From JBCCCJ01 sp039029315 (lineage in GTDB: Bacteria; Bacteroidota; Bacteroidia; J057): a stretch of 64,000 bases of DNA. Position numbers and translations under genes: made by a program. The notes under the pieces were generated by a model that did no database searches, had not been told where the DNA came from, and worked only from the letters and a program-made list of their open reading frames with translations. Location of the stretch: contig JBCCGK010000004.1 of NCBI GenBank assembly GCA_039029315.1, forward strand, positions 124,001 to 188,000, in the 5' to 3' direction. This document shows positions 34,174-44,383 of this stretch, one piece after another (the stretch's first letter is position 1; each line of letters opens with the position of its first letter).

Positions 34174-35484
34174 TTACTCCTTGACTTCAACAATTTTTTC
34201 CAATCGAACCTGCACCGTCATGGCATGCTCTGGAAAAGTCAAGGGAATGGAAATGGTCGTTTTCTCTTTCGGGAGGAAATATTCGTAAATGGTTTGTGTC
34301 TCTGTACCGAGGACTGTTTCTGTTTTTGTCAGATAATCCACAACAAGAACAGCATCTTTGTATTTGATGTCCGTCGGATTGTCCAGACTCACACTCATGA
34401 CTCTTGCCTGGGGATTTTTCTCCAGGGTTTTGTCATCCGCAGATGTGATTCCAATTTCCAGGCTTATTTGTGCGTCAGGCTTGATGGCTTGAGACTCTTT
34501 CTTCTCTATTGGCTCTTTTTCTGCAATGGTTTCCTGTGTTGAATCCTCTTCTCCTGTCAGAGACCACGACAAAATTCCTTCTTTGATGGCGTCTTTGGAA
34601 ACTGCCGCAGCAGGTTCAGCTTGGGATGCTTTGTCTGGTTTTTGCTCTGAGGCCAATTTCGCTACAGTCAGATCCAGGCTATCAGATGGCGCTGAGACAG
34701 CAATCTCTGTACTCCCTTCTTCCTTCTCAGTCATCAGTTGCAGCGGGGCAGGAGGGACAGCTTCTTGTTTGACCTCTTCTTGAGAGGGGCTGGCTGCAGC
34801 AATGAATTCTTCCTCTGTCGTTTTGGCTTTGGGCTCTTCTTCTCTATCCAGAACGTTGGGATCGATGATCCACTCTGCATGTTCGTTAAAATCTCCTTCT
34901 TTCGCATCCAGCGCCCATTCGAGCACTTCCCCTCCTTGCTCTTCAGATCGCTCTTCACCCGAGGGGTTGGCCAATTCTTTGGGAGTGTCAAGCTCCACAT
35001 CAGATTCCAGCGCCCAAGCGGTCACTTGATCTTCAACATCTTCAAGCTCCTTGGTTTTGCTTAATTTATCCTCCACCAACACCCGATACTTCATACAATC
35101 ACTTTGCTTCCACTTCAGCATGGTCAGCTGATACTCACCACCAATCAAGATGTATTCTGCATAGATTTGCACAGTGGTCTTGCTACTCCCAAAAGGACTA
35201 TACTGATCCGCTCCTGCGACTCCCCAAACGGCAATCCGTTCTTCCATCACATCCTCACTGACAGGTCGGGATTTGCGGCCAGTCTTGATGGCTTTGAATT
35301 TCCCATTATACCAGTGTTCACAATTGTTACAGGGACAAAAATGGTGAGGAATCTCCCCTTTGAAATGTTCATAAAGGGAACTGTCAAGATTTTGAGCCAG
35401 AGGGGGAGGTATTTTTTGAGAAAATACCTGTAGGCTAATCAGAGATAAGAGCAGACAAAGGAATGTGGGGATAAAGCGGTTCAT
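34174..35484 (-). CDS. Exported acidic protein with Cys cluster and W-[AS]-L repeats
   Basis: A 436-residue protein of unknown function. Signal peptide MNRFIPTFLCLLLSLISLQV, then a folded N-terminal part (25-145) with a cysteine cluster FCPCNNCEHW (Cys50, 52, 55), which could bind a metal. The middle (about 145-345) is acidic and of low complexity, rich in Glu, Lys, Ser, Ala, and contains a recurring short motif: TAWALES at 155-161, LEWALDA at 188-194, AEWIIDP at 203-209 and LSWSLTG at 305-311. The C-terminus (350-436) is a predicted beta domain (AVLVVDYLTKTETVLG, TTISIPLTFPEHAMTV). The motif spacing suggests a binding-site array on a disordered linker. Confidence 0.6.
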   Translation of the reverse strand: MNRFIPTFLCLLLSLISLQVFSQKIPPPLAQNLDSSLYEHFKGEIPHHFCPCNNCEHWYNGKFKAIKTGRKSRPVSEDVMEERIAVWGVAGADQYSPFGSSKTTVQIYAEYILIGGEYQLTMLKWKQSDCMKYRVLVEDKLSKTKELEDVEDQVTAWALESDVELDTPKELANPSGEERSEEQGGEVLEWALDAKEGDFNEHAEWIIDPNVLDREEEPKAKTTEEEFIAAASPSQEEVKQEAVPPAPLQLMTEKEEGSTEIAVSAPSDSLDLTVAKLASEQKPDKASQAEPAAAVSKDAIKEGILSWSLTGEEDSTQETIAEKEPIEKKESQAIKPDAQISLEIGITSADDKTLEKNPQARVMSVSLDNPTDIKYKDAVLVVDYLTKTETVLGTETQTIYEYFLPKEKTTISIPLTFPEHAMTVQVRLEKIVEVKE

Positions 35485-35872
35485 AACTTTATGTCCGGAA
35501 CGAGATGACCAAATTTTACACCACAGGGTATAGTTCCTTCTACATCAAAATACGAGCCAATCTAAATGAAATTTGTAGAAAGGTCCTCAAAAAGCAAGAA
35601 GTGCTCCTCATTTCGCTTTTGGTCAAGGAATTAGTTTGTGAAAAATTTATCAAAAGCTGCCTGAGGCAGGGAAGCATCCGTATAGATTGGTGAACATATC
35701 TACAAGATTTTTTGGCTCATCTCCCATCAAGAAGCTTTCTCTTCCCCACTTGCAACTTAGGCAGATCTGTTTGTACTTTCGAAGCAATCCTTTGGCATGT
35801 TGTCCCCTACTTTGAGCATTCCCCATATTCCTCTGCATTTTCATTCAGAATCCTGTTGATTTTTTTTCACCT
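35485..35872. other. Divergent intergenic region, nothing clear
   Basis: About 390 bp between the acidic exported protein (minus) and the AsmA-like gene (plus). It must hold both promoters. TACTTTG near 35811 is one base short of the -7 consensus. No gene or stable hairpin seen. Confidence 0.4.
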
Positions 35873-38800
35873 ATGAAACGAATCTTCAAAATCGCATTTT
35901 TCGGCTTATTGGCGATCCTTCTCCTCCTGATCGCAACACCTTTCCTCTTCAAGGATGATATCAAAACCATGATCCGGGATGATGCCAATGACATGCTGAA
36001 TGCTCATCTGTATTTTGGAGATGTTGGCTTGTCTTTTCTCAAGAATTTTCCCAATGCCTGTATCTCTATTCAGGATTTCGGCCTTGTGGGCAAGGGCATA
36101 TTTGAGTTGGATACCCTGGCCCAGGGAAAACGCTTCGATCTTGTGGTGGATCTGATGAGTGTGATTTCGGGTTCAGACCTTAAAATCAAAAAAATTCTGC
36201 TCGACCAGCCCAAGGTTCATGTCATTGTCCTGGAAGATGGACAGGCCAACTATGACATCATGAAACCAGATTCAACTACCGTCGTGGAGGATACAAGCAC
36301 CTCAAATGCAAGTTTTAACATTGGTCTTCAGGAATATCGCTTGACCGATGCGAACATTCGCTATGAGGATGCCACCCTTCCCATGGATCTGATTCTCTCA
36401 GGCATGAATCACTCAGGCAGTGGGGATTTCACAGCAGATGTGTATGAACTCCGAACCCAAACAAATATTCAGGCATTGACAGCCATCTATGACGGAATTG
36501 CCTACTTGAACAAAACCAGCCTGGATGCTGATGCCCAACTGAAAGTAGATATGAGCAGGGATATGCGCATTGACTTCATGGACAATGAATTCACCCTCAA
36601 TGCCCTCACCCTTGGACTGGATGGATATGTTGCCATGCCTGGAGATGATATCGATATGGACCTGACGTATGAAGCCAAACAGACAACATTCAAGAGTTTG
36701 CTCTCTTTGGTACCGGGGGTGTATACGGAAGATTTTCAGGAGATCGAGACAGATGGAAGTTTGCGATTTGATGGACATGTCAAAGGCATCTACAATGATG
36801 ATCGCCTTCCAGGGTTTGGGTTGAACGCGCAAGTAGCCAATGCCATGATGCACTATCCTGATCTTCCAGAGTCCATCACTGGAATCGACATGGACCTGGC
36901 CGTCAATAATCCAGATGGTGAGTTGGAACACACACACATTCTTCTCAAGGAATTTCATGCGGATTTGGGAAGCAACCCCATTGATGCTCAAGCGGATATC
37001 AGTGGCATGGAGCGGGTCCAACTCAAAGGGAAGCTCGATGCCAACCTCAATCTGGGAGAACTCACGCGCATGTTTCCTGTCGAGGGCATAGATCTCAAAG
37101 GCATATTCAGTCTCAAGGCATCAGCCAATGGCATATATGATGAAAAAACGGGAAGTTTTCCTACTGTGGAAGGAGTCATGGACATGAAAGATGGCTACCT
37201 CAAAAATGCAGACTATCCAGCCGAGCTTACAGAGCTGCATTTTCATGGGGAATTGCAGGATGTCGACGGGCAGTTGACATCTGCTGTCTTAGAGGTGCCG
37301 GATTTTCATTTGTTGTTGGATGGCGAACCCTTGGACGGGTCCATGCGGGTACAAAATTTTGATAATCCGACCTATGCCTTGCAGGCCAAGGGAAGATTGG
37401 ATTTAGAAAAACTCATGCAAATCTATCCAATAGACAGCATGACCCTGAAGGGCAAATTAATTGTGGAGAATTTTTCAACGGCAGGCACCTATTCAGACAT
37501 CGAAGCAGAACGATATACAGAGCTCCCAACCAGTGGAAACATACAGATACAGAATTTGCTGTATTCCGACTATGAACTCGCAGCTCCGATCACAATTGAT
37601 CAGGGTTCGGCTGTATTCACGCCTGCGCGAATTGATATTCGTGGTGCCAGAGGCAAATTGGGAAAAAGTGATTATCAAGTAGATGGGTATGTTGACAATT
37701 ATCTGGCCTATGCGCTGATGGAGAATGAACTGTTGCAAGGCAATATGCAGTTGGTCTCCAATACCCTGGATATCAATGAATGGATGGAAGAAGAGAGCCC
37801 TTCCACAGAAAGTTCTGCACCTCCCTCCACTTCAGAAGAGAGTCCTTATGAAGCCATTCCTGTACCAGCAAACCTCGATGTTGGATTTCAGGCGAGAATC
37901 AACAAGGTTATGTACGAGGATCTGGTCCTTGAAAACATGCAGGGAGGGTTGCGGGTGGCTGATGAAACGGTACAAATGGAAGATTTGGGCTTCAAAATGT
38001 TGGGAAGTAATGTGCTGATGAGTGGAGAATACAAAACCCAAAACCCGCGGCAACCATCCTATCATTTCTTTATGGATCTGAAACAACTGGCCGTCAAAAA
38101 AGTAGTAGAGCATTTTCCCTTTGTCAAAGAGTTTGCCCCAGCTCTGGAGTTCATTGACGGCATATGCAATACACAATTCGGGATCGGGGGATTGCTCCGT
38201 TCTGACATGATGCCAGTATTGGAATCCATCAATAGTGAAGGCCTGTTCAACATGCTCAATGGCGGTCTCAAGCAAACTCCCATGCTCAGTTCTCTCTCAG
38301 AAAAAACCAAAATAGAAAGTCTTGGCACCCTGAATTTGGCCGACGCTTCTGGCAAGTTTGAGATCAGGGACGGATTCCTGATTGTCAGCCCCATTGATCT
38401 CAAAGCAGGAGATGTCGTCATGACGATTGGTGGCCAACAGAGCCTGGCAGGCAATTTGGACTATCTGGTTAGTCTGGATGCTCCCTCTGGCAAACTGGAT
38501 CAGGCTGCCATAGGTGCCCTCTCCAACCTGACTGGCGCGGGATTGACAACGGGAGATCGGCTTAAGATTAATCTCACAGTAGGTGGCACTCATAGCAGTC
38601 CCAAAATAAGTGGCGGTTCAGGAGGCACAGGGGACCAACTCAAGGATCAACTCACCGAAACAGCGGAGCAAAAGCTGGAACAACAACTTGGCACAGACGT
38701 GGAGCTAAACAAAGACAGCCTCACGTCTCAACTCACCGAAACCAAGGAGGAAGTCAAGGATAGCATCAAAGAATTGGTGGAAGACACAAAGGCGCAGGCG

Positions 38801-38962
38801 AAGGATACCCTACAAGCCCTGGTAGATGACAAAAAAGAGGAAGTAAAGGACGAGATTTCCAAAGAGGTAGGCGATGTGTTGGGAGATGAAGCAAAAAGTC
38901 AATTGGAAGAGTTGAAAAACAAGTTTGGACTTCCTAAACGGAAGAAAAAGAAGAAAAAATAA
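35873..38962 (+). CDS. AsmA-like family envelope protein
   Basis: A 1029-residue AsmA-type protein, a class of long beta-groove proteins anchored in the inner membrane and implicated in lipid transfer to, or assembly of, the outer membrane. One N-terminal membrane helix (MKRIFKIAFFGLLAILLLLI) is followed by the typical opening LFKDDIKTMIRDDANDMLNA and GDVGLSFLKNFPNACISIQD. Many amphipathic strands follow; the C-terminal AsmA core is at about 800-890 (LNLADASGKFEIRDGFLIVS, then GDVVMTIGGQQSLAGNLDYL). After residue 900 come a Gly/Ser linker and a long charged coiled coil ending in a lysine run (KRKKKKKK). The tail is longer than usual. The gene is alone. Confidence 0.85.
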   Translation: MKRIFKIAFFGLLAILLLLIATPFLFKDDIKTMIRDDANDMLNAHLYFGDVGLSFLKNFPNACISIQDFGLVGKGIFELDTLAQGKRFDLVVDLMSVISGSDLKIKKILLDQPKVHVIVLEDGQANYDIMKPDSTTVVEDTSTSNASFNIGLQEYRLTDANIRYEDATLPMDLILSGMNHSGSGDFTADVYELRTQTNIQALTAIYDGIAYLNKTSLDADAQLKVDMSRDMRIDFMDNEFTLNALTLGLDGYVAMPGDDIDMDLTYEAKQTTFKSLLSLVPGVYTEDFQEIETDGSLRFDGHVKGIYNDDRLPGFGLNAQVANAMMHYPDLPESITGIDMDLAVNNPDGELEHTHILLKEFHADLGSNPIDAQADISGMERVQLKGKLDANLNLGELTRMFPVEGIDLKGIFSLKASANGIYDEKTGSFPTVEGVMDMKDGYLKNADYPAELTELHFHGELQDVDGQLTSAVLEVPDFHLLLDGEPLDGSMRVQNFDNPTYALQAKGRLDLEKLMQIYPIDSMTLKGKLIVENFSTAGTYSDIEAERYTELPTSGNIQIQNLLYSDYELAAPITIDQGSAVFTPARIDIRGARGKLGKSDYQVDGYVDNYLAYALMENELLQGNMQLVSNTLDINEWMEEESPSTESSAPPSTSEESPYEAIPVPANLDVGFQARINKVMYEDLVLENMQGGLRVADETVQMEDLGFKMLGSNVLMSGEYKTQNPRQPSYHFFMDLKQLAVKKVVEHFPFVKEFAPALEFIDGICNTQFGIGGLLRSDMMPVLESINSEGLFNMLNGGLKQTPMLSSLSEKTKIESLGTLNLADASGKFEIRDGFLIVSPIDLKAGDVVMTIGGQQSLAGNLDYLVSLDAPSGKLDQAAIGALSNLTGAGLTTGDRLKINLTVGGTHSSPKISGGSGGTGDQLKDQLTETAEQKLEQQLGTDVELNKDSLTSQLTETKEEVKDSIKELVEDTKAQAKDTLQALVDDKKEEVKDEISKEVGDVLGDEAKSQLEELKNKFGLPKRKKKKKK

Positions 38963-39039
38963 GCTCCTGTAGTTCATGCAAACTCCATGAACATGCAGAT
39001 CCATACACCTCATGCACACAATGGGAATCTTCAATATTC

Positions 39040-39255
39040 CTATTCCCCGTATTTATTTTTTAGTTTCTCAATGTCATCTTTCGTGGCTATCCATTCTTCC
39101 GAGTAGCCACAAGATTCGCAGACATATCGATCAACTCTTGCATAGCGAAAAATACCAGCAGAAATAAAATTGCCAGCACCATCTGATAATACCCGACCGG
39201 GAATTCGAAGGATTTTTGTGCCGGAACATTTGGGACAGGTGGTAGAGTTTTTCAT
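39040..39255 (-). CDS. Small zinc-ribbon protein
   Basis: A 71-residue cytoplasmic protein with two CxxC knuckles, TTCPKCSGTK near residue 7 and VCESCGYSEEW near residue 46, forming a zinc ribbon. Between them is a short beta segment (ILRIPGRVLSDGAGNFISAG); the C-terminus is a charged helix (DDIEKLKNKYGE). The family is common and uncharacterised. It converges on the AsmA-like gene and has no operon partner. Confidence 0.75.
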   Translation of the reverse strand: MKNSTTCPKCSGTKILRIPGRVLSDGAGNFISAGIFRYARVDRYVCESCGYSEEWIATKDDIEKLKNKYGE

Positions 39256-39815
39256 ATCGTTCAGGGATGCTTAATGTAGATTGTATGGGGAAGGGTATAG
39301 GGGGTATAAGGGATTGTCTCATTGTCTGGTTCCAGATACTCTCAATCTCTCCAAACTCAACTCTTGAAATCAGCAGGAAAATACGCCTTTTTTGCAAAAG
39401 CTTTTCCTCCCCTGATCAATGCAGGTTAATGCCATGTCCAGGACCAGATCTACTAGCCTGTAGAATTGTGCAGGTCCAGGCCTGACTATGCGATATACAT
39501 CCACACCATTATCTGAGGAGGGTTCCCTTCCCATATATGAACAAATCATTAAATTTTTCAGAAAGCCTATACTTTAAGCAGCTTTTTGTTAATTTTGGCC
39601 CTTTGTTAGTAGGCGCATGAAACCTTCAAATCCTTGCTTTTGGTTTCTCGTTTTTCCCAATGTCACATTGAGGACAACAATCCCTGCCCGCCTTTACTAT
39701 TCTCACACGCAAACTTATTTACGCTCGCGCCATCCTCGAAAGAGGGTGGGACTTGGTTTTTCATATGTTGAATTACATTCATTCCTTATTAATCACTAAA
39801 CAGATTCACTGATTT
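39256..39815. other. Long upstream region of the Oar-like receptor gene
   Basis: About 560 bp without a credible gene. TAATTTTG at 39590-39597 is an exact -7 sequence, but it lies about 220 bp upstream of the receptor ATG and has no TTG at the right distance. A long leader or a regulatory region is possible. Confidence 0.35.
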
Positions 39816-42800
39816 ATGAAAGGAGCATTACACCCTCTGATGATTTTAACCCTTTTGCTAGGCTTTGCTGTATCAGCCTGGGGACAAGGGGCTACTACTT
39901 CTACCATGTCTGGTAGAGTGCTCAATACAGGAGGGCAAACGATGGAAGGGGCCTCGGTCCTGGCCATCCACACTCCAACTGGCTCCAAGTATGGAGCTGT
40001 TGTCAACAGCAATGGGTACTATCGCATCTACAATATGCAGGTAGGAGGCCCCTACAGAGTGGTCGCATCTTATGTCGGCTACGCTGATCAAGCACAAGAC
40101 AATGTCTATCTGAGTCTTGGGCAAACATACCGTCTCGATATGGAAATGAGTGAAGAAGGAGTAACAGTAGATGAAGTTCTCATCACTTCTACTCCAGGAG
40201 AAATCTTCGATGGAAACAGAACTGGTTCTGAGACCTATATCGGAGAAGAAGCAATCAACAACCTCCCTACAGTAAGCCGGGACTTCTTGCAGGATTTTGG
40301 TCGACTCACGCCACAAGCCAACCTCATCAATGGTGGGATATCACTTGCTGGTACCAACAACCGATTCAATGCCATCTTCATTGATGGTGCTGTCAACAAT
40401 GATGTATTTGGATTGGCCAACTCTGGCACCAATGGCGGACAGGCCGGGATTTCACCAATCAGCCCTGATGCGCTTGAGCAGGTACAGATCGTTCTGGCCC
40501 CTTATGATGTCAAGTTTGGCGGGTTCGCAGGTGGTGGAGTCAATGCGGTAACCAGAAGTGGAACCAACCAACTGGAAGCTTCAGCCTATTATTTCTTACG
40601 AAACGAACAATTGGCTGGAAAAACGCCTGGGGAGAATGTCCAAAATAGAACCAGACTGGACCCCTTCACTGCGCAGACATATGGGTTCAGAGTAGGAGGC
40701 CCTATCATCAAGGACAAACTCTTCTTCTTCACCAATGTAGAGATTCAAAGAGAACAAGAACCCAAGCCCTTTACCTTCGATGGGTATGAGGGGGATTCTG
40801 ATGAAAATGACCTCAACCAGTTGATCGACTTCCTCAAGTCTGAATACAACTACGATCCAGGTGGATACAAGGACAATATTTCAACCAGAGATGGAGAGAA
40901 AATCCTTCTGAAACTAGACTGGAACATCAATGACAACCACAAATTGTCTGCACGCCACAGTTATGTAAGAGGTCGGGAATTGGATACCGATCGCCCCAAC
41001 TCCAGAGAAATCCACTTTTTCAATTCTGGTGTAGATTTTCCATCAATCACCAACTCTTCAGCTCTGGAATTGAAAAGTACATTGGCAGACAATATCTCCA
41101 ATGACCTGATTCTTGGATTTACCTCTGTCAGAGATGACCGAGACATCATCAGAGGCAATAATGAAGGCGACAACGCGATCTTCCCACGTGTTGAAATCAC
41201 CGATGGAAATGGTGTTATCACAGTTGGAACAGATGCCTTCTCCTTGTCCAACATTGTGAACCAGGACGTACTGACTCTGACCAACAACCTGAACATTTAT
41301 CAGGGGAATCATACATTTACCTTTGGGACTCACAATGAGCTGTTCAGAATTCAGAATCTTTTTGTCGCCTTCTCTACGCCCTTGTACTTCTACAACAGCA
41401 TGGAGAGCTTCATGGCCAAAGATCCTGCCTTCTCTCTTTTTGGACATGAGCAAGCCACCAATGGAGATGCCAATAGCATCCGATGGGGAGATGATGCGCT
41501 TCGCCTTGGGCCAACATTCAATGCCCTTCAGCTGGCTTTCTATGCACAGGATGAAATCCAGGTCAACAATGATTTCAAGCTGACCCTGGGATTACGAGCT
41601 GACGTCCCTGTCTATCTGGATGATGCCCCAGCCGCCAATCCTGAATTCAACCAGACGACCATTCCTCTGCTTGAACAGCATTACGACCTCAAAGGGGCCC
41701 AAGCTGGTCTGCTGCCCAAAACGACTCTGATGCTCAGCCCGAGAATAGGCTTCAACTATGATGTAGGAGGACTTCAGCAGACACAGATCAGAGGTGGAGT
41801 AGGGATCTTCACCAGTAGAATCCCCTGGGTATGGCCAGGTGGTGTATACATTCGTACAGGCATGAATGCAGGTTCAGGAACTGGATTCGGCGCATTTACC
41901 CCACGTCCAGAGCAGTGGAGAGAGCGTGCAGGTCTGGGAAGCCCAGGTGGAGATGTCGACCTTTACACAGAAGACTTCAAATATCCTCAGGTATTCCGAG
42001 GAAGCCTCGGCTTTGACCAGAAACTTCCTGGCGGAATGGTCGGAACGCTCGAAGCTTCTTACACCAAGACATTGAACAATATTGATGTCAAGAGTGTGAA
42101 CCTCAAACCTTCTACCGAGAAGTTGATTGGTGCAGATGATCGCCCGATCTTCGATCGAGGAGATGAAATCGATCCAACTTATAGCCGCATCACCTTGGTT
42201 GACAACACCAATGCTGGTTATACCTATAACATCACAGCCCAACTTCAGAAGCCTTTCAGTAATGGCCTTATTGCCAATCTGGCTTATTCCTATACTGATG
42301 GAATGGCTCTCTTCGATGGAACTTCATTCATCAATGCTTCTCAGTGGAGAGGCATCCATAGTGTACAAGGAAGAAACAACCCTGTTGTTGCTCGTTCATT
42401 TTTCGCTACTGGCTCTCGTGTGAGTGCCTGGGTATCAAAACGATTTGAGTATGCTGGTGCACTGGCTACGACCATTTCTCTTTTCTATAATGGACAGGAT
42501 GGGCAGTTGTTCTCCTATACTTATGCCAATGGTCATAACCTGACCAATGAAGACTCTAGACGTCGTGCCTTGATTTATATCCCTCAAAACCAGAGTGATA
42601 TTGTTTTTGCTGATGAGGCTAATGCTGCTGCACAATGGGCTGCCTTGGATGCTTTCATCGAAGGAGATGAATACCTCCGTACACGCCGTGGAGACTATGC
42701 TGAGCGAAATGGACGTCGTACGCCTTTTGAGAATCTGTTTGATCTCAAGATCGTTCAGGATCTCTTCGTCAAAGCTGGTGGATCAACACATGCCTTCCAG

Positions 42801-43052
42801 GTTACATTTGATGTATTCAATGTAGGTAATATGTTGAATTCAGCATGGGGAAAAAGCAATTTTGTCGGAAATGATGGCAATGTAGAGGTGATTCGATTCG
42901 AAGGATTTGCCAATGATGATCAAGGGAACCCAACCAATCAGCCAACTTTCTCTTTCCAGACTCCTAACGGAGATGTCTGGGATCTAAGCCAAACTGGTTT
43001 GAGAAGTGGCCGTTGGTCTTCTCAATTGGGGATTCGATACCTGTTCAACTAG
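39816..43052 (+). CDS. TonB-dependent receptor, Oar-like
   Basis: A 1078-residue outer-membrane receptor. Signal peptide MKGALHPLMILTLLLGFAVS; a carboxypeptidase-regulatory-like domain at about 27-115 (MSGRVLNTGGQTMEGASVLA, GYYRIYNMQVGGPYRVVASY); a plug domain with INNLPTVSRDFLQDFGRLTP and NNRFNAIFIDGAVNNDVFGL; then a beta-barrel to the end, LGIRYLFN, whose last residues follow the usual aromatic-terminated pattern. The plug and the KFGGFAGGGVNAVTRSGTN block are those of Oar-type (OmpA-related) receptors of Bacteroidota and myxobacteria rather than SusC. The transported substrate is unknown; related proteins have been linked to protease secretion and development. No partner lipoprotein is adjacent. 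Confidence 0.88.
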   Translation: MKGALHPLMILTLLLGFAVSAWGQGATTSTMSGRVLNTGGQTMEGASVLAIHTPTGSKYGAVVNSNGYYRIYNMQVGGPYRVVASYVGYADQAQDNVYLSLGQTYRLDMEMSEEGVTVDEVLITSTPGEIFDGNRTGSETYIGEEAINNLPTVSRDFLQDFGRLTPQANLINGGISLAGTNNRFNAIFIDGAVNNDVFGLANSGTNGGQAGISPISPDALEQVQIVLAPYDVKFGGFAGGGVNAVTRSGTNQLEASAYYFLRNEQLAGKTPGENVQNRTRLDPFTAQTYGFRVGGPIIKDKLFFFTNVEIQREQEPKPFTFDGYEGDSDENDLNQLIDFLKSEYNYDPGGYKDNISTRDGEKILLKLDWNINDNHKLSARHSYVRGRELDTDRPNSREIHFFNSGVDFPSITNSSALELKSTLADNISNDLILGFTSVRDDRDIIRGNNEGDNAIFPRVEITDGNGVITVGTDAFSLSNIVNQDVLTLTNNLNIYQGNHTFTFGTHNELFRIQNLFVAFSTPLYFYNSMESFMAKDPAFSLFGHEQATNGDANSIRWGDDALRLGPTFNALQLAFYAQDEIQVNNDFKLTLGLRADVPVYLDDAPAANPEFNQTTIPLLEQHYDLKGAQAGLLPKTTLMLSPRIGFNYDVGGLQQTQIRGGVGIFTSRIPWVWPGGVYIRTGMNAGSGTGFGAFTPRPEQWRERAGLGSPGGDVDLYTEDFKYPQVFRGSLGFDQKLPGGMVGTLEASYTKTLNNIDVKSVNLKPSTEKLIGADDRPIFDRGDEIDPTYSRITLVDNTNAGYTYNITAQLQKPFSNGLIANLAYSYTDGMALFDGTSFINASQWRGIHSVQGRNNPVVARSFFATGSRVSAWVSKRFEYAGALATTISLFYNGQDGQLFSYTYANGHNLTNEDSRRRALIYIPQNQSDIVFADEANAAAQWAALDAFIEGDEYLRTRRGDYAERNGRRTPFENLFDLKIVQDLFVKAGGSTHAFQVTFDVFNVGNMLNSAWGKSNFVGNDGNVEVIRFEGFANDDQGNPTNQPTFSFQTPNGDVWDLSQTGLRSGRWSSQLGIRYLFN

Positions 43053-43171
43053 CGGACAGAGTCTCGCGTTTTCTCAAAAAATGAAGATAGATGTTCATCC
43101 TCAGGATCAATAGCTATCAACAGGATTGAGATCTCCCAGGACTAAGAGGAAGTTTTTCCTCCAAATATTCC

Positions 43172-43207
43172 AAAGAAGCTTGATGGGAACATCAGGCTTC
43201 TTTCATT
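43172..43207 (+). terminator. Intrinsic terminator after the Oar-like gene
   Basis: AAAGAAGC-TTGATG pairs with CATCA-GGCTTCTTT around GGAA, with one mismatch near the middle of the stem. The U-tract is within the right arm and short. Confidence 0.6.
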
Positions 43208-43352
43208 TAGGAGCTGTTAATCATGTGTTTAAAAAGGATGTTGGAATCATGGCTGTGCCAGTTTTGCACGCAATTCCGACTCATCAAGATTCCTCGCAAA
43301 AAGAGAGGTACCAGAACCCGAAATCTGTGCTGTTTCTTTCACATCCCAATGG

Positions 43353-44360
43353 TCAAACAGATTCTCCAAACAATTTTTCACCAAAGCCCATCAAGCCTGT
43401 ACCTCCTCCCGAATGGACGATCAACACATTCCCCCGAAGACGGTCCGCTTGAATGATGTGGCGAGCAGTACCAAATAATTTCGCAGTATAAATGGGATCC
43501 GTCAGGAGGCCCTCCTCTCGGGCCAGGCGCTTCACTTCCTTCACCACACTGGCATTGACACTTCCGAAGGATTTGGCAGTTACAGGCCTATAGAGTTGAG
43601 GCAGGGTAGGAGCTGGCAACTCACTTCCATTCCATCCCTCAGACCATTGACAGACATCCATCAATTGCTGAGCAAAATACGCTTCTGATCCTGCCACCAG
43701 GACGACATGCAGCTGCGCCGGATGCGCCAACCAATGATGAACCAGACATGTCGCTCCTGCCATCAAAGCTGTCCCAGAGTCCAAAAAAATATGATCAAAC
43801 TGAATTCCACTCTCTGCTTCATTCCGGATGATGTCTAACATCAGGCTACAGGCACCAGGCAGGGCAGGCGCACAAGTTCCTCCTTCAGGCACCATAAAGT
43901 GTGTGGTTCCACTTTTTTCTAGAGATTCTTGAGCGATTGTTTCCACTTCTGACCAGGAGGAAGAATCAAGCCAGACAATTTCTTGTTGGTCTGCCAACAG
44001 ATGCAACAATAATTGATTTCCCTGATATAGCTTGGCATGATTTTTTTTAAGAAACAATTGTACATCTATCCTATATTCTCGCAATAATTGCAACAGGCTG
44101 ATCACATGATTGGATCTGGCTCCGCCAATCAAGGCGACCAACTGAACCTCTCTCTGTGAAAGCCAGGGAAGTAGAGAAGCATATTTTCGTTTTTTGCACC
44201 CACTGATTCCAAAGCCCGATTCATCCTCTCTCTTGACATAAACAGTAGCATCCTTCTGTTCCAAACTCGATGCTTGATGAATCCGCGTTTTTGGGAGCAA
44301 ATCTTTCTTGCAAAACGAAAAAATTCTTTTTGAAATAGTTTCTAACATAGAATGCTTCAT
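43353..44360 (-). CDS. PLP-dependent ACC deaminase / D-cysteine desulfhydrase family enzyme
   Basis: A 335-residue fold-type II PLP enzyme. The PLP lysine is in SGCKKRKY (Lys56), where relatives usually have GGNKxRKL; the Asn-to-Cys change beside the lysine is unusual. VALIGGARSNHVISLLQLL is the substrate-binding block, FMVPEGGTCAPALPGA the second substrate loop, LDSGTALMAG the phosphate-contacting loop position, and VHSGGGTGLMGF the C-terminal PLP-contact block. The family includes 1-aminocyclopropane-1-carboxylate deaminase and D-cysteine desulfhydrase; without the discriminating residues I cannot choose. The gene is divergent from the GlmM-like gene, with their 5' ends 78 bp apart. Confidence 0.8.
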   Translation of the reverse strand: MKHSMLETISKRIFSFCKKDLLPKTRIHQASSLEQKDATVYVKREDESGFGISGCKKRKYASLLPWLSQREVQLVALIGGARSNHVISLLQLLREYRIDVQLFLKKNHAKLYQGNQLLLHLLADQQEIVWLDSSSWSEVETIAQESLEKSGTTHFMVPEGGTCAPALPGACSLMLDIIRNEAESGIQFDHIFLDSGTALMAGATCLVHHWLAHPAQLHVVLVAGSEAYFAQQLMDVCQWSEGWNGSELPAPTLPQLYRPVTAKSFGSVNASVVKEVKRLAREEGLLTDPIYTAKLFGTARHIIQADRLRGNVLIVHSGGGTGLMGFGEKLFGESV

Positions 44361-44383
44361 GACACTGGTAATTTCCGCTGCAA

